Part shown: positions 7,606 to 15,975 of the stretch, piece after piece
Numbering within the stretch: position 1 is the stretch's first letter
Layout of the letters: every line of letters starts with the position of its first letter
NCBI RefSeq assembly: GCF_003313385.1
Contig: NZ_QMHN01000005.1
Span: forward strand, 98,743-162,742
Direction of reading: 5' to 3'
DNA: 64,000 nucleotides
From: Pedobacter chitinilyticus
GTDB taxonomy: Bacteria > Bacteroidota > Bacteroidia > Sphingobacteriales > Sphingobacteriaceae
Translations under genes and position numbers: made by a program
The notes under the pieces: model-generated
Database searches by the model: none
The model's input: only the letters and a program-made list of their open reading frames with translations
What the model was told of the DNA's origin: nothing

Positions 7606-8880
7606 ATGAAGTTAAACAAAGCCCTACTTTTAGTTGTATCCCTGTTTTTTTGTGTAAGTGCTTTTGCGCAATCCAGTAAAGAGCTAAAGCGTAAAAAAGA
7701 AGCCTTACAAAGAGAGATTGAGCTGGCTCAAAGAAATTTGAATAAAGCAGCAAGCGGTAAGAAATTAACCCTTGGGCAAATCAATGCCATCAAAGCACAA
7801 ATTAGGTTAAGACAAGAGAAAATCTCCACCATCAATTCGGAGATGAAAAGCCTCGATCATCAAATTTCGGAAAACACCAACAAGGTGCACAACTTGAAGG
7901 GCCGTTTAGCAGATCTAAAGAAAGAATACGCAGGGATGATTCGCTTTGCGCAACGCAATAGGAATTCATACGACAAGATGATGTTTATTTTTGCTGCGAA
8001 AGATTTTAACCAAGCCTATAAACGCATTAAATACCTACAGCAATTTGGGCAATACCGTAAAAAGCAGGCAGCTTATATTCAAGGCACCGAAAAGCAGTTG
8101 AGCAATCAAATTGTAGTGTTGGATAAAGACTTAAAAAATAAAGGGAGTTTGTTAAAGGAGCAAGAAAGCGAAAAAAGTAAGCTCGACAAAAATAGGAGCG
8201 AACAAACTGCTGTATTGAACAAGCTAAGTAAACAAGAAAGGCAGTTTAAACAAGATATTCAAAAGAAAAGACAGCAACAAGCTTCAATTGATAGGCAAAT
8301 TAGTGCTGCTATTGCCAGAGAAATTGCCGCTGCTAGAAAAAAGGCAGAAGAAGAAGCTAGGGAACGTGAAAGGTTAGCAGAAGCTAAAGCCAAGGCAGAA
8401 AACAAACCTTCGCCAACAACGACTGCATCTAAACCAAAAACCGCTAGTGAAGCACTAAGGGCAACGCCAGAAGCTGCAAAACTTTCTGATGCCTTTGAAG
8501 CCAACAGAGGGAGCTTGCCGTCGCCTGTAGCAAATGGTTATATTACGGGTAGGTTTGGTGCCTACAAAGTTGATCAAGCCACCGCAATGCGTAATGGAGT
8601 AGTATTTCAAACTAGCGACGGTGCGGCGGTTAGAGCCGTTTTTAATGGAACCGTAAGTTCCGTTTTTCAGCAATTCGGTAAGTATTACATTGTAATCATC
8701 CACGGGGAGTATTTCACTGTTTATGAGGGCTTACAAAGCGTTAATGTAAGCAAGGGGCAAAAGGTAACCACTAAACAAACCATCGGTGCGGCAGGAACGA
8801 GTGATGGTGTCCCAGAACTGGGGTTCCAGATTCACAGGGGGGCTACCGCACAAAATCCAGAAAGCTGGTTAGCTCGTTAA
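7606..8880 (+). CDS. EnvC-like murein hydrolase activator with degenerate M23 domain
   Basis: An exported 424-residue protein with a signal peptide ending near AFAQ, a long coiled coil (about residues 25-235, rich in Lys, Gln and Glu), a flexible Pro/Thr/Ala linker and a C-terminal LytM/M23 domain (about 300-424). The catalytic residues of active M23 enzymes are missing: the HxxxD position reads RNGVVFQT and the HxH position reads ELGFQIH, so zinc is probably not bound. This is the pattern of EnvC, which activates amidases during cell separation rather than cutting peptidoglycan itself. It follows the TPR and DUF4292 genes closely, as the probable end of that operon. Confidence 0.85.
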   Translation: MKLNKALLLVVSLFFCVSAFAQSSKELKRKKEALQREIELAQRNLNKAASGKKLTLGQINAIKAQIRLRQEKISTINSEMKSLDHQISENTNKVHNLKGRLADLKKEYAGMIRFAQRNRNSYDKMMFIFAAKDFNQAYKRIKYLQQFGQYRKKQAAYIQGTEKQLSNQIVVLDKDLKNKGSLLKEQESEKSKLDKNRSEQTAVLNKLSKQERQFKQDIQKKRQQQASIDRQISAAIAREIAAARKKAEEEARERERLAEAKAKAENKPSPTTTASKPKTASEALRATPEAAKLSDAFEANRGSLPSPVANGYITGRFGAYKVDQATAMRNGVVFQTSDGAAVRAVFNGTVSSVFQQFGKYYIVIIHGEYFTVYEGLQSVNVSKGQKVTTKQTIGAAGTSDGVPELGFQIHRGATAQNPESWLAR

Positions 8881-8907
8881 TTAACTAGCTTTTGCTTAAA
8901 TAAACGC

Positions 8908-8915
8908 TATATTTG
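8908..8915 (+). promoter_or_regulatory. Candidate -7 box of the tatA pair
   Basis: TATATTTG is a full match to TAnnTTTG and lies 17 bases before the first tatA start. A TTTTG at 8890-8894 is closer than the usual -33 spacing (13 bases), so only the -7 part is convincing. Confidence 0.5.
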
Positions 8916-8932
8916 TATAAAATCGTTTTAAA

Positions 8933-9298
8933 ATGTACAACACGCCATTATTAGAGTTTTTGAATATGGGAGGGGGCGAGATGATTCTCATCGTAATTGC
9001 GATACTTTTGTTATTTGGAGGTAAAAAATTACCAGAATTAGCAAGAGGCTTGGGCAAGGGGATTAGAGAGTTTAAAGATGCTTCCGAAGGAGTAAAAAGA
9101 GAAATTCACCGCAACATTAATGCGGTTGATGTAGATGAGGAAGATAGGAAAGCCGAGGAAAGCCGTAGATATCGTGAGCCAGAGGTAGATCACTCACATT
9201 CTATTCATGAAGAACCTACTGTTGCTGCAGAAAACCAAAATGAAGCGCAAGCCGTAGATAGTGTAGAAGAAAATAAAGAACCAAAAAGTTCTGTTTAA
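8933..9298 (+). CDS. tatA: Sec-independent translocase TatA/E family, long form
   Basis: A 121-residue TatA-type protein: a single membrane helix (about residues 15-31, [15 protein letters not shown]), the hinge GGKKLPELARGLG, an amphipathic helix (GIREFKDASEGVK), then a long acidic tail with a His-rich patch (DHSHSIHEE). It would oligomerise with TatC (38352-39236 in this window) to export folded proteins. The helix starts with Glu, as in E. coli TatB, where E. coli TatA has Gln, and the tail is longer than usual for TatA. It may therefore fill a TatB-like role; that is inference. A second, short TatA follows 26 bases later. Confidence 0.88.
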   Translation: MYNTPLLEFLNMGGGEMILIVIAILLLFGGKKLPELARGLGKGIREFKDASEGVKREIHRNINAVDVDEEDRKAEESRRYREPEVDHSHSIHEEPTVAAENQNEAQAVDSVEENKEPKSSV

Positions 9299-9324
9299 AA
9301 AATTGAATATATAAAACAACAGTC

Positions 9325-9522
9325 ATGTTACAAACCCCAATGCTAGCAGCGCTAGGTACCACCGAAATCATCTTAATTATCGTGGCAATTTTATTGCTTT
9401 TTGGAGGTAAAAAAATTCCTGAATTAATGAGAGGTTTAGGTAGAGGCGTAAAAGAATTTAAAGATGGTAAAGAAGGTGTAGACGCTCCAGGTGGCGAAAA
9501 CAACACCAACAAACCTCAATAA
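9325..9522 (+). CDS. tatA: Sec-independent translocase TatA/E family, short form
   Basis: A 65-residue TatA-type protein with one membrane helix ([15 protein letters not shown]), the hinge [13 protein letters not shown] and an amphipathic helix ending in a short polar tail ([10 protein letters not shown]). The hinge and helix are nearly the same as in the upstream gene, so the two are a tandem duplication whose tails have diverged. The short tail is that of the pore-forming TatA. The pair is co-directional with gatA, which starts 32 bases downstream. Confidence 0.9.
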   Translation: MLQTPMLAALGTTEIILIIVAILLLFGGKKIPELMRGLGRGVKEFKDGKEGVDAPGGENNTNKPQ

Positions 9523-9554
9523 GTTCAGTTTACAAACGCTTTTAAATTTAGATT

Positions 9555-10979
9555 TTGAAGAAATATACCTCTCTTACAGAGATACAAGGAAAACTCGCGC
9601 AAAAGCAACTAACTTTAAAAGAACTTCTTGCTTATTATTTTGAGCAAATAGAAAAGCATCAACACCTCAATGCATTTAATGAGGTGTTTTTTGATTCTGC
9701 AAATACGCAGGCGAAAGCCATTCAGCAAAAGTTAACACAAGGCACAGCAGGAAGGCTGGCAGGGATGGTGATTGGGATTAAGGATAATATCTGTTATCAA
9801 GATCATCAGGTGACGGCTTCTTCTAAAATGCTCGATGGCTTTGTTGCTCCTTACTCTGCAACCGTAGTTGAACGTCTTTTGGCAGAAGATGCCATTATCA
9901 TTGGACGTTTAAACTGTGATGAATTTGCCATGGGTGGCTCCAATGAAACTTCCTATTTTGGTACCGTTAAAAATGCAGCAGACGAAGAACGTGTAGCTGG
10001 CGGTTCATCGGGTGGCTCCGCAGTAGCAGTACAAGCAGACATGTGTTTGGCTGCGCTAGGAACCGATACGGGAGGCTCTGTACGTCAACCAGCAGCATTT
10101 TGTGGTAACATTGGTTTCAAGCCAACTTACGGACGAATTTCTCGTTATGGCGTGATCGCTTATGCCTCATCTTTCGACCAAGTAGGGACTTTAACCTCCT
10201 CTGTTTCGGACGCGGCTTTATTATTGGAAATATTGGCTGGCGCTGATGAAAATGACAGTACCGTTTCTACTTTGCCAGTCCCTCCATATTCACAAAACCT
10301 ATCTGCTACAGGGAAAAAGAAAATAGCCGTTTTAAAGGAAACGCTAGACAGTGATGCTTTAGATCCTGAAACAAAAACAGCGATTCTTTCGGCCATTGAG
10401 AAATTTAAAGCCGAAGGACATGAGGTTACGGAAGTTTCTTTTGACCTGTTAGAATATCTGGTGCCCACCTATTACATTTTAACCACTGCCGAGGCTTCTT
10501 CTAACCTGTCTCGTTATGATGGCGTTCATTATGGCTATCGCAATACCCAAGCCCAAAGTTTAAACCAACTTTACAAAAGTTCAAGAGCTTTAGGTTTTGG
10601 TGAAGAAGTAAAACGACGGATTATGCTGGGTGCATTTGTCCTGAGTGCAGGTTACTACGATGCTTATTATCAGAAAGCGCAAAAGGTTCGTCGCCTAATC
10701 CGTGAAAAGATAGAAGCATTACTGCAAAACCATGATGTATTGGTAAGTCCTGTGGCACCAACACCAGCATTTAAGATAGGCGAAAATGTACAAGATCCTT
10801 TGGTGATGTACATGGCTGATATTTATACTGTACTGGCTTCTTTGGCGGGAATACCGGCAATAGCTTTGCCTTTGGGCAATAATAGCCAAGGTTTACCGTT
10901 AAGTATCCAGTTAATGACCAAGCACTTTAACGAACAAACTTTGCTCTCATTGTCGCATAGTTTTTTAGAGAAAACTTAA
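9555..10979 (+). CDS. gatA: Asp/Glu-tRNA amidotransferase subunit A
   Basis: Subunit A of the GatCAB complex, which converts misacylated Glu-tRNA(Gln) or Asp-tRNA(Asn) to the correct amide using ammonia from glutamine. The amidase signature is intact: Lys76 in MVIGIKDN, Ser151 in AGGSSGGSA and the nucleophile Ser175 in DTGGSVRQPA, with the same spacing as the triad known from the family. The 474-residue length is normal. The start is a TTG at 9555 (MKKYTSLTEI); no ATG occurs before the catalytic core. GatB and GatC are not in the window, which is usual when the subunits are scattered. Confidence 0.94.
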   Translation: MKKYTSLTEIQGKLAQKQLTLKELLAYYFEQIEKHQHLNAFNEVFFDSANTQAKAIQQKLTQGTAGRLAGMVIGIKDNICYQDHQVTASSKMLDGFVAPYSATVVERLLAEDAIIIGRLNCDEFAMGGSNETSYFGTVKNAADEERVAGGSSGGSAVAVQADMCLAALGTDTGGSVRQPAAFCGNIGFKPTYGRISRYGVIAYASSFDQVGTLTSSVSDAALLLEILAGADENDSTVSTLPVPPYSQNLSATGKKKIAVLKETLDSDALDPETKTAILSAIEKFKAEGHEVTEVSFDLLEYLVPTYYILTTAEASSNLSRYDGVHYGYRNTQAQSLNQLYKSSRALGFGEEVKRRIMLGAFVLSAGYYDAYYQKAQKVRRLIREKIEALLQNHDVLVSPVAPTPAFKIGENVQDPLVMYMADIYTVLASLAGIPAIALPLGNNSQGLPLSIQLMTKHFNEQTLLSLSHSFLEKT

Positions 10980-11039
10980 TCATCGGAGAAAATAAAGTGT
11001 CTAGAAATTGACTTTCTATATGCTTAACAAAATTGGCCT

Positions 11040-12443
11040 ATGAGGAAATTGATACTTGCTATTCTGGGATTGGTAACTGTTTTGAGCACTCAAGCGCAAG
11101 TTCCAACAAAAGTTACCCAAGGGGATACCATTTTAAAAAGACTGACCACAGCACCAGCTACAGATACTGTAGCAGTGCCGTTGATTAACCAGCCGATGTT
11201 TTTTGGACAAAACTTGCTGTACAAATTAAGGTTGGATTCCATTAAGCAAACCGTTCCTCTGGATTATAACGAATATGTACAAAGTTACATCGACATTTAT
11301 GTAAAGCGGAAAAACATGTATGCTGATATGTTGGGGCTTTCTTCTTACTACTTCCCAATCTTTGAAAAGGCATTAAAATCATACAACATCCCTACTGAAA
11401 TTAAATACCTGTCCATTGTTGAATCATCTTTAAATCCTCATGCCGTTTCTAGGGTTGGAGCAACGGGTTTATGGCAATTTATGTTCGGGACCGCAAAGGC
11501 TTATGGTTTAAACATGGACAATTTTGTTGACGAACGTAAAGATCCTATACAAGCCAGTTATGCCGCCGCTGCGTATTTTAAGGACGCTTATGAAGAGCTA
11601 GGAGATTGGCTATTGGCCATTGCCGCTTACAATTGTGGTAAAGGCAATGTGAATAGGGCCATAGATAAAGCAGGTTCTCGTGATTTTTGGGAGATCAGAA
11701 GATTTTTGCCTGCTGAAACGCGTAATTACGTACCAGCTTTTATTGCGGCAGTTTACGTGATGAAGTACGCTAAAACGCATCAGATACAAGCCAAAGCAAC
11801 TCCTTTTGTCTTTAAGACCGATACCATACAGGTGAGAAATTTTGTAGCCTTGTCAGATGTGGCTAATGCGATTAACCATACGGAAGAAACGCTTATCGCC
11901 CTAAATCCAAGCTATAAAAAGAAGATTGTTAACGGAACGGCGAATGCTCCAAAACGTGTGGTAATTCCTAATCCAGAACATCAATATTACGAGCAATTGT
12001 TTGACGTATTGAATAGGGATGTGGATATTGATAAAGAAATTATCCTAGCCTCTACAGATGATGTGAGGGATTTAAGAAAAAAAGCACAGCCCAAAAAAGC
12101 AGAAAAAGCATCTGGTATTTTGGTTCATAAAGTACTTCCAGGCCAAAACCTTACCATCATTGCCAATAAATATGGTGTGGAAGTTCAGGATTTGAAGGTT
12201 TGGAATGAATTAAGTGCTTTAAGCATTGTTCCAGGGCAAAAGCTAAAAATATACAAAGAAGGCGCAGCTCCAAGATTGACACCAAAAGCGAAAGCCGCTT
12301 TTGTAAGTTATAAGGTGAAACAGGGCGATACCCTTTCGAGCATTGCGGAGAAATTTGAGGGGATTACCGTGGCAAGTTTAAAGCGGGCTAATGGTTTGAA
12401 AACTGCAAAAATTGCTGAAGGAATGATCCTTAAGGTAATGTAA
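11040..12443 (+). CDS. mltD: Membrane-bound lytic murein transglycosylase D, with two LysM domains
   Basis: An exported 467-residue enzyme that cleaves peptidoglycan glycan strands to 1,6-anhydro products. It has a signal peptide (to about residue 20), an SLT domain with catalytic Glu128 in LSIVESSLNPHA followed by GATGLWQFMFGTA and AIAAYNCGKGNVNRAI, and two C-terminal LysM repeats (about residues 361-406 and 420-467, VHKVLPGQNLTIIANKYGV and YKVKQGDTLSSIAEKFEG) that hold it to peptidoglycan. No lipobox is seen, so unlike E. coli MltD it is probably soluble in the periplasm or secreted. A good terminator follows its stop. Confidence 0.9.
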   Translation: MRKLILAILGLVTVLSTQAQVPTKVTQGDTILKRLTTAPATDTVAVPLINQPMFFGQNLLYKLRLDSIKQTVPLDYNEYVQSYIDIYVKRKNMYADMLGLSSYYFPIFEKALKSYNIPTEIKYLSIVESSLNPHAVSRVGATGLWQFMFGTAKAYGLNMDNFVDERKDPIQASYAAAAYFKDAYEELGDWLLAIAAYNCGKGNVNRAIDKAGSRDFWEIRRFLPAETRNYVPAFIAAVYVMKYAKTHQIQAKATPFVFKTDTIQVRNFVALSDVANAINHTEETLIALNPSYKKKIVNGTANAPKRVVIPNPEHQYYEQLFDVLNRDVDIDKEIILASTDDVRDLRKKAQPKKAEKASGILVHKVLPGQNLTIIANKYGVEVQDLKVWNELSALSIVPGQKLKIYKEGAAPRLTPKAKAAFVSYKVKQGDTLSSIAEKFEGITVASLKRANGLKTAKIAEGMILKVM

Positions 12444-12468
12444 TTTTAATTGGTTTAAAATATTGTAG

Positions 12469-12497
12469 CGGCTGGTGATAAACACCAGCCGTTTTTT
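12469..12497 (+). terminator. Rho-independent terminator after mltD
   Basis: Perfect 9-bp arms CGGCTGGTG and CACCAGCCG with a five-base loop are followed by six T residues, 25 bases after the mltD stop. Confidence 0.85.
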
Positions 12498-12930
12498 GTT
12501 TAGTTAGTAGTTATGCAAATAGCAGGTTCCTGCTCCGTCATCTCGATCGCAGCGAAGCGAGCGGAGAGATCTTTGAACTTTATAGGTACTGTACGCATTA
12601 GCATACCCAAAGATATCTTCATACAGCCGAGATGACGAAACGCCTTACCGTTGGATTTTTCTCTTGCTTCGCCGAAACGACCTGCTTTCGGAAAGCCCGA
12701 GTGCGCTAAACCCTATTGAAGCGGTAGCCCACAGTGAGCCTAAGCGAGCGAGGACTATAGCTGAAAGAGGGCTTGCCGTAAATAGCAACTAAAATTGGCT
12801 TTTCATAAAAAAAATACACTTTCGGCCTTAACTAATTCCATTTGGTCGGTCCCTTTTGCTATTTGTAAAGACTATTTTTAACGATGTTCACGACTTGCGG
12901 CTACTCAATATTAGAATGTTAAAAAACAGG
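12498..12930. repeat. Gene-free stretch with a dispersed hairpin-type repeat
   Basis: No gene is visible between the mltD terminator and the maeB promoter. At about 12538-12640 the sequence TCATCTCGATCGCAGCGAAG...GAGAGATCTTTGA is answered by AAAGATATCTTC...GCCGAGATGACG, an interrupted inverted repeat of the REP/MITE type. The part that follows (12650-12790: CTTTCGGAAAGCCCGAG, GCGAGCGAGGACTATAGCTGAAAG) is GC-richer than its surroundings and resembles another intergenic repeat type. Copy number elsewhere cannot be judged here. Confidence 0.5.
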
Positions 12931-12959
12931 TTGTATCCTAAAAAAAGATTGTAACTTTG
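12931..12959 (+). promoter_or_regulatory. Promoter of maeB
   Basis: TTG at 12931-12933, 18 bases, then TAACTTTG at 12952-12959 form a good match to the Bacteroidota housekeeping promoter. The ATG follows 21 bases after the -7 box. Confidence 0.7.
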
Positions 12960-12980
12960 GCCGCTACAAATGATTAAAGA

Positions 12981-15284
12981 ATGAGCAAGATTAATAGAAA
13001 ACAAGACGCTTTAGATTATCACTCGCAAGGAAGACCTGGAAAAATTGAGGTAATACCAACCAAACCCTACTCTTCACAAAGAGATTTAACACTAGCCTAT
13101 TCCCCAGGTGTAGCGGAACCTTGTTTAAAAATTGCAGATAATAAAGAAGACGTATATAAATACACCGCAAAAGGAAATTTGGTAGCCGTTATTAGTAACG
13201 GTACTGCAGTATTAGGGTTAGGTGATATTGGTCCCGAAGCTGGAAAGCCAGTAATGGAAGGTAAAGGTCTTTTGTTTAAGATTTTTGCAGATATCGATGT
13301 TTTTGACCTTGAATTGGACACCAAAAATGTAGATGAATTTGTAAATATTGTTAAAGCCCTAGAGCCAACTTTTGGGGGCGTTAACCTTGAAGATATTAAA
13401 GCACCAGAATGTTTCGAAATTGAGCGTAGGCTTAAGGAAGAAATGAACATTCCGGTAATGCACGATGACCAGCATGGTACAGCAATCATTTCTGCTGCGG
13501 CGTTAATCAATGCTTGCGAGCTGCAGAAAAAGAAGCTGGACAAAGTTAAAATCGTAGTAAATGGTGCGGGCGCTGCAGCCATTTCATGTTCTAGGCTTTA
13601 TGTGGCTATTGGTGCCAAAAAAGAGAACATTGTAATGTGCGACAGAAGTGGCGTAATTCGTGCAGATAGATCAAACCTTGATGCCATTAAGTCGGAATTT
13701 GCGACTACTCGTGATCTTCATACCTTGGAAGAGGCCATGAAAGATTCGGATGTATTCATTGGACTTTCTTCTGCGGATTGTGTTTCGGTAGACATGCTAA
13801 AATCGATGGCCAAAAATCCTATCGTAATGGCAATGGCTAATCCAAATCCAGAAATTGCTTACGATTTAGCGATCAATTCACGTAAGGATATCATCATGGC
13901 AACAGGCCGTTCTGATTATCCTAACCAAGTAAACAACGTACTAGGATTCCCTTATATTTTTAGAGGTGCTTTAGATGTTAGAGCCACCGCTATTAACGAA
14001 GAAATGAAAATTGCTGCCGTTCGTGCGATTGCCGAATTGGCTAAAAAATCTGTTCCAGAAGCGGTTAATATGGCTTATAATGCCAAAAATATAAAATTCG
14101 GAAAAGATTATATCATTCCTAAACCAATGGACTTCCGTTTGATGACCAACGTTTCAATGGCTGTTGCAAAAGCAGCGATTGAAAGTGGCGTTGCTCGTAA
14201 GGTAATTACCGATTGGGATGCTTACGCAGAGGAATTGAAGCAACGTTTAGGTACTGATGACGCTATTATGCGTGCCATCACCAATAAGGCAAAATCAGAT
14301 CCTAAGCGAGTAGTTTTCGCGGAAGCAGATAACTATAAAATCTTGAAGGCTGCCCAAATTGTAAAAGACGATAACATCGCTATTCCAATTTTATTAGGTA
14401 ATAAGGAGAAAATCCAAGCCATTATTGAAGAAAATGCTTTGGAACTAGAAGGTGTTCAAATTATTGATCCAGCTTTGGAGCCTGAAAGAACACAGAAATA
14501 TGCGCAATCGCTATACGAAAAAAGACAAAGAAGAGGGGTAACCTTAACTGAAGCGGTAAAAACAATGCGTGATAGAAACTATTTTGGTTCATCCATGGTA
14601 GAGTTTGGAGAGGCAGATGCCATGATCTCTGGTTTAACCAAAAACTATGCAACCACCATTAAACCTGCTTTACAAATTATCGGTACTGAAGAAGGAGTAA
14701 ACCGTGTAGCGGGAATGTACATGATGATGACTGAAAAAGGTCCGGTTTTCTTTGGAGATACTACGGTGAACGTAGACCCAACGGTAGAAGATTTGGTAGA
14801 CTTAACCTTGTTGTTGGAAAAATCGGTAAGGAAATTCAATATTACACCACGCATTGCGATGCTTTCTTACTCAAATTTCGGATCTAACGAAGGAACCATT
14901 CCTGAGAAAACCAGAAAGGCCGTAAAAATCCTTCACGAGAAATATCCAGAAATTGTAGTTGATGGTGAAATGCAAGGAAACTTTGCAATTAACAACAGCA
15001 TGTTGAAAGATAATTTTCCTTTTAGTAGATTAGCGGATGCACCAGCAAATACCTTGGTATTCCCTAATTTAGAATCAGGTAACATTGCCTATAAATTGTT
15101 GCAGGAACTTGGCGGCGCAGAAGCGGTTGGACCCATTTTATTGGGACTAAAAAAACCAGTTCATATTGTGCAGTTAGGCAGCTCGGTTAGGGAAATTGTG
15201 AACATGGTAACCATTGCAGTGCTTGATGTACAAGCGAAAGAGGAAGCCGAACCTAAGAAAAAAGGTTTGTTCAAAAAGAAATAA
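12981..15284 (+). CDS. maeB: NADP-dependent malic enzyme fused to a phosphotransacetylase-like domain
   Basis: A 767-residue cytosolic enzyme that decarboxylates malate to pyruvate with reduction of NAD(P)+. The malic enzyme part spans about residues 1-410, with [14 protein letters not shown], the metal-binding region and the Rossmann motif [15 protein letters not shown]. The rest (about 425-755) is homologous to phosphate acetyltransferase ([37 protein letters not shown]). In MaeB-type enzymes this domain is regulatory, sensing acetyl-CoA, and usually lacks transacetylase activity. The length is normal for MaeB. The Lys-rich C-terminus (KKKGLFKKK) is a minor oddity. A hairpin separates it from ruvA. 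Confidence 0.93.
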   Translation: MSKINRKQDALDYHSQGRPGKIEVIPTKPYSSQRDLTLAYSPGVAEPCLKIADNKEDVYKYTAKGNLVAVISNGTAVLGLGDIGPEAGKPVMEGKGLLFKIFADIDVFDLELDTKNVDEFVNIVKALEPTFGGVNLEDIKAPECFEIERRLKEEMNIPVMHDDQHGTAIISAAALINACELQKKKLDKVKIVVNGAGAAAISCSRLYVAIGAKKENIVMCDRSGVIRADRSNLDAIKSEFATTRDLHTLEEAMKDSDVFIGLSSADCVSVDMLKSMAKNPIVMAMANPNPEIAYDLAINSRKDIIMATGRSDYPNQVNNVLGFPYIFRGALDVRATAINEEMKIAAVRAIAELAKKSVPEAVNMAYNAKNIKFGKDYIIPKPMDFRLMTNVSMAVAKAAIESGVARKVITDWDAYAEELKQRLGTDDAIMRAITNKAKSDPKRVVFAEADNYKILKAAQIVKDDNIAIPILLGNKEKIQAIIEENALELEGVQIIDPALEPERTQKYAQSLYEKRQRRGVTLTEAVKTMRDRNYFGSSMVEFGEADAMISGLTKNYATTIKPALQIIGTEEGVNRVAGMYMMMTEKGPVFFGDTTVNVDPTVEDLVDLTLLLEKSVRKFNITPRIAMLSYSNFGSNEGTIPEKTRKAVKILHEKYPEIVVDGEMQGNFAINNSMLKDNFPFSRLADAPANTLVFPNLESGNIAYKLLQELGGAEAVGPILLGLKKPVHIVQLGSSVREIVNMVTIAVLDVQAKEEAEPKKKGLFKKK

Positions 15285-15325
15285 TTGCTTTTGTTGTCTA
15301 ACAGCAACAAAAAAAGGTTGTAAAA

Positions 15326-15368
15326 AATTAAAAAGCTAATTGTTTCTTCTACTTTTAGCTTTTTAATT
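15326..15368 (+). terminator. Hairpin between maeB and ruvA
   Basis: Perfect 14-bp inverted arms AATTAAAAAGCTAA (15326-15339) and TTAGCTTTTTAATT (15355-15368) enclose a 15-base loop. The T-rich right arm makes it a plausible but AT-rich terminator of maeB. It ends 12 bases before the ruvA start, so it could also affect ruvA translation. Confidence 0.6.
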
Positions 15369-15380
15369 TAACTTAGAACT

Positions 15381-15965
15381 ATGTACGCTTATATTGATGG
15401 GAGACTAACGTTTAAATGTCCAACTTACATTGTTGTAGAAACAGGAGGGGTTGGTTATCAAATCAATATATCGCTTAATACTTATGCCGCACTAGGCAGC
15501 GCAGAACGATGCAAGATTTATACGTGGCTACACGTGAAGGAGGATGCGCATACCTTATACGGTTTTGCAGATGAAGGGGAACGCAGGTTATTCCTTCATT
15601 TAATTTCAGTTTCGGGCATAGGCCCAACCACTTGTCGTATGATGCTCTCTTCCATAACACCAAACGAAATACAGCAGGCTATTGTAGGCGCCGATGTAGC
15701 TTTAATTCAGAAGATTAAGGGTATAGGTGCTAAATCAGCCCAGCGAATTATCCTTGAATTACAAGATAAACTAAAAAAAGAAGGAATAGAATCATTAATT
15801 TCTATGCCTAACCACAATACAATTAAAGATGAAGCGTTATCTGCTTTGATCATGCTTGGCTTTAGCAAACAGGTTGCGGAAAAAGCATTGGATAATGTAA
15901 TGAAGAAGTCCGATGGTGACCTGACAGTTGAGCAAATGATCAAACAAGCTTTGAAGAATTTATAA
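15381..15965 (+). CDS. ruvA: Holliday junction branch migration protein RuvA
   Basis: The junction-binding subunit of the RuvABC recombination complex (194 residues, normal length). Domain I is an OB fold (MYAYIDGRLTFKCPTYIVVE), domain II carries two helix-hairpin-helix motifs (VSGIGPTTCRMML and IKGIGAKSAQRIILEL) that grip the four-way junction, and the small C-terminal domain (about 146-194) binds RuvB. The gene sits directly upstream of sprA with a 10-base gap; as I recall this arrangement recurs in Bacteroidota genomes. Confidence 0.95.
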   Translation: MYAYIDGRLTFKCPTYIVVETGGVGYQINISLNTYAALGSAERCKIYTWLHVKEDAHTLYGFADEGERRLFLHLISVSGIGPTTCRMMLSSITPNEIQQAIVGADVALIQKIKGIGAKSAQRIILELQDKLKKEGIESLISMPNHNTIKDEALSALIMLGFSKQVAEKALDNVMKKSDGDLTVEQMIKQALKNL

Positions 15966-15975
15966 ATAAACCAAA

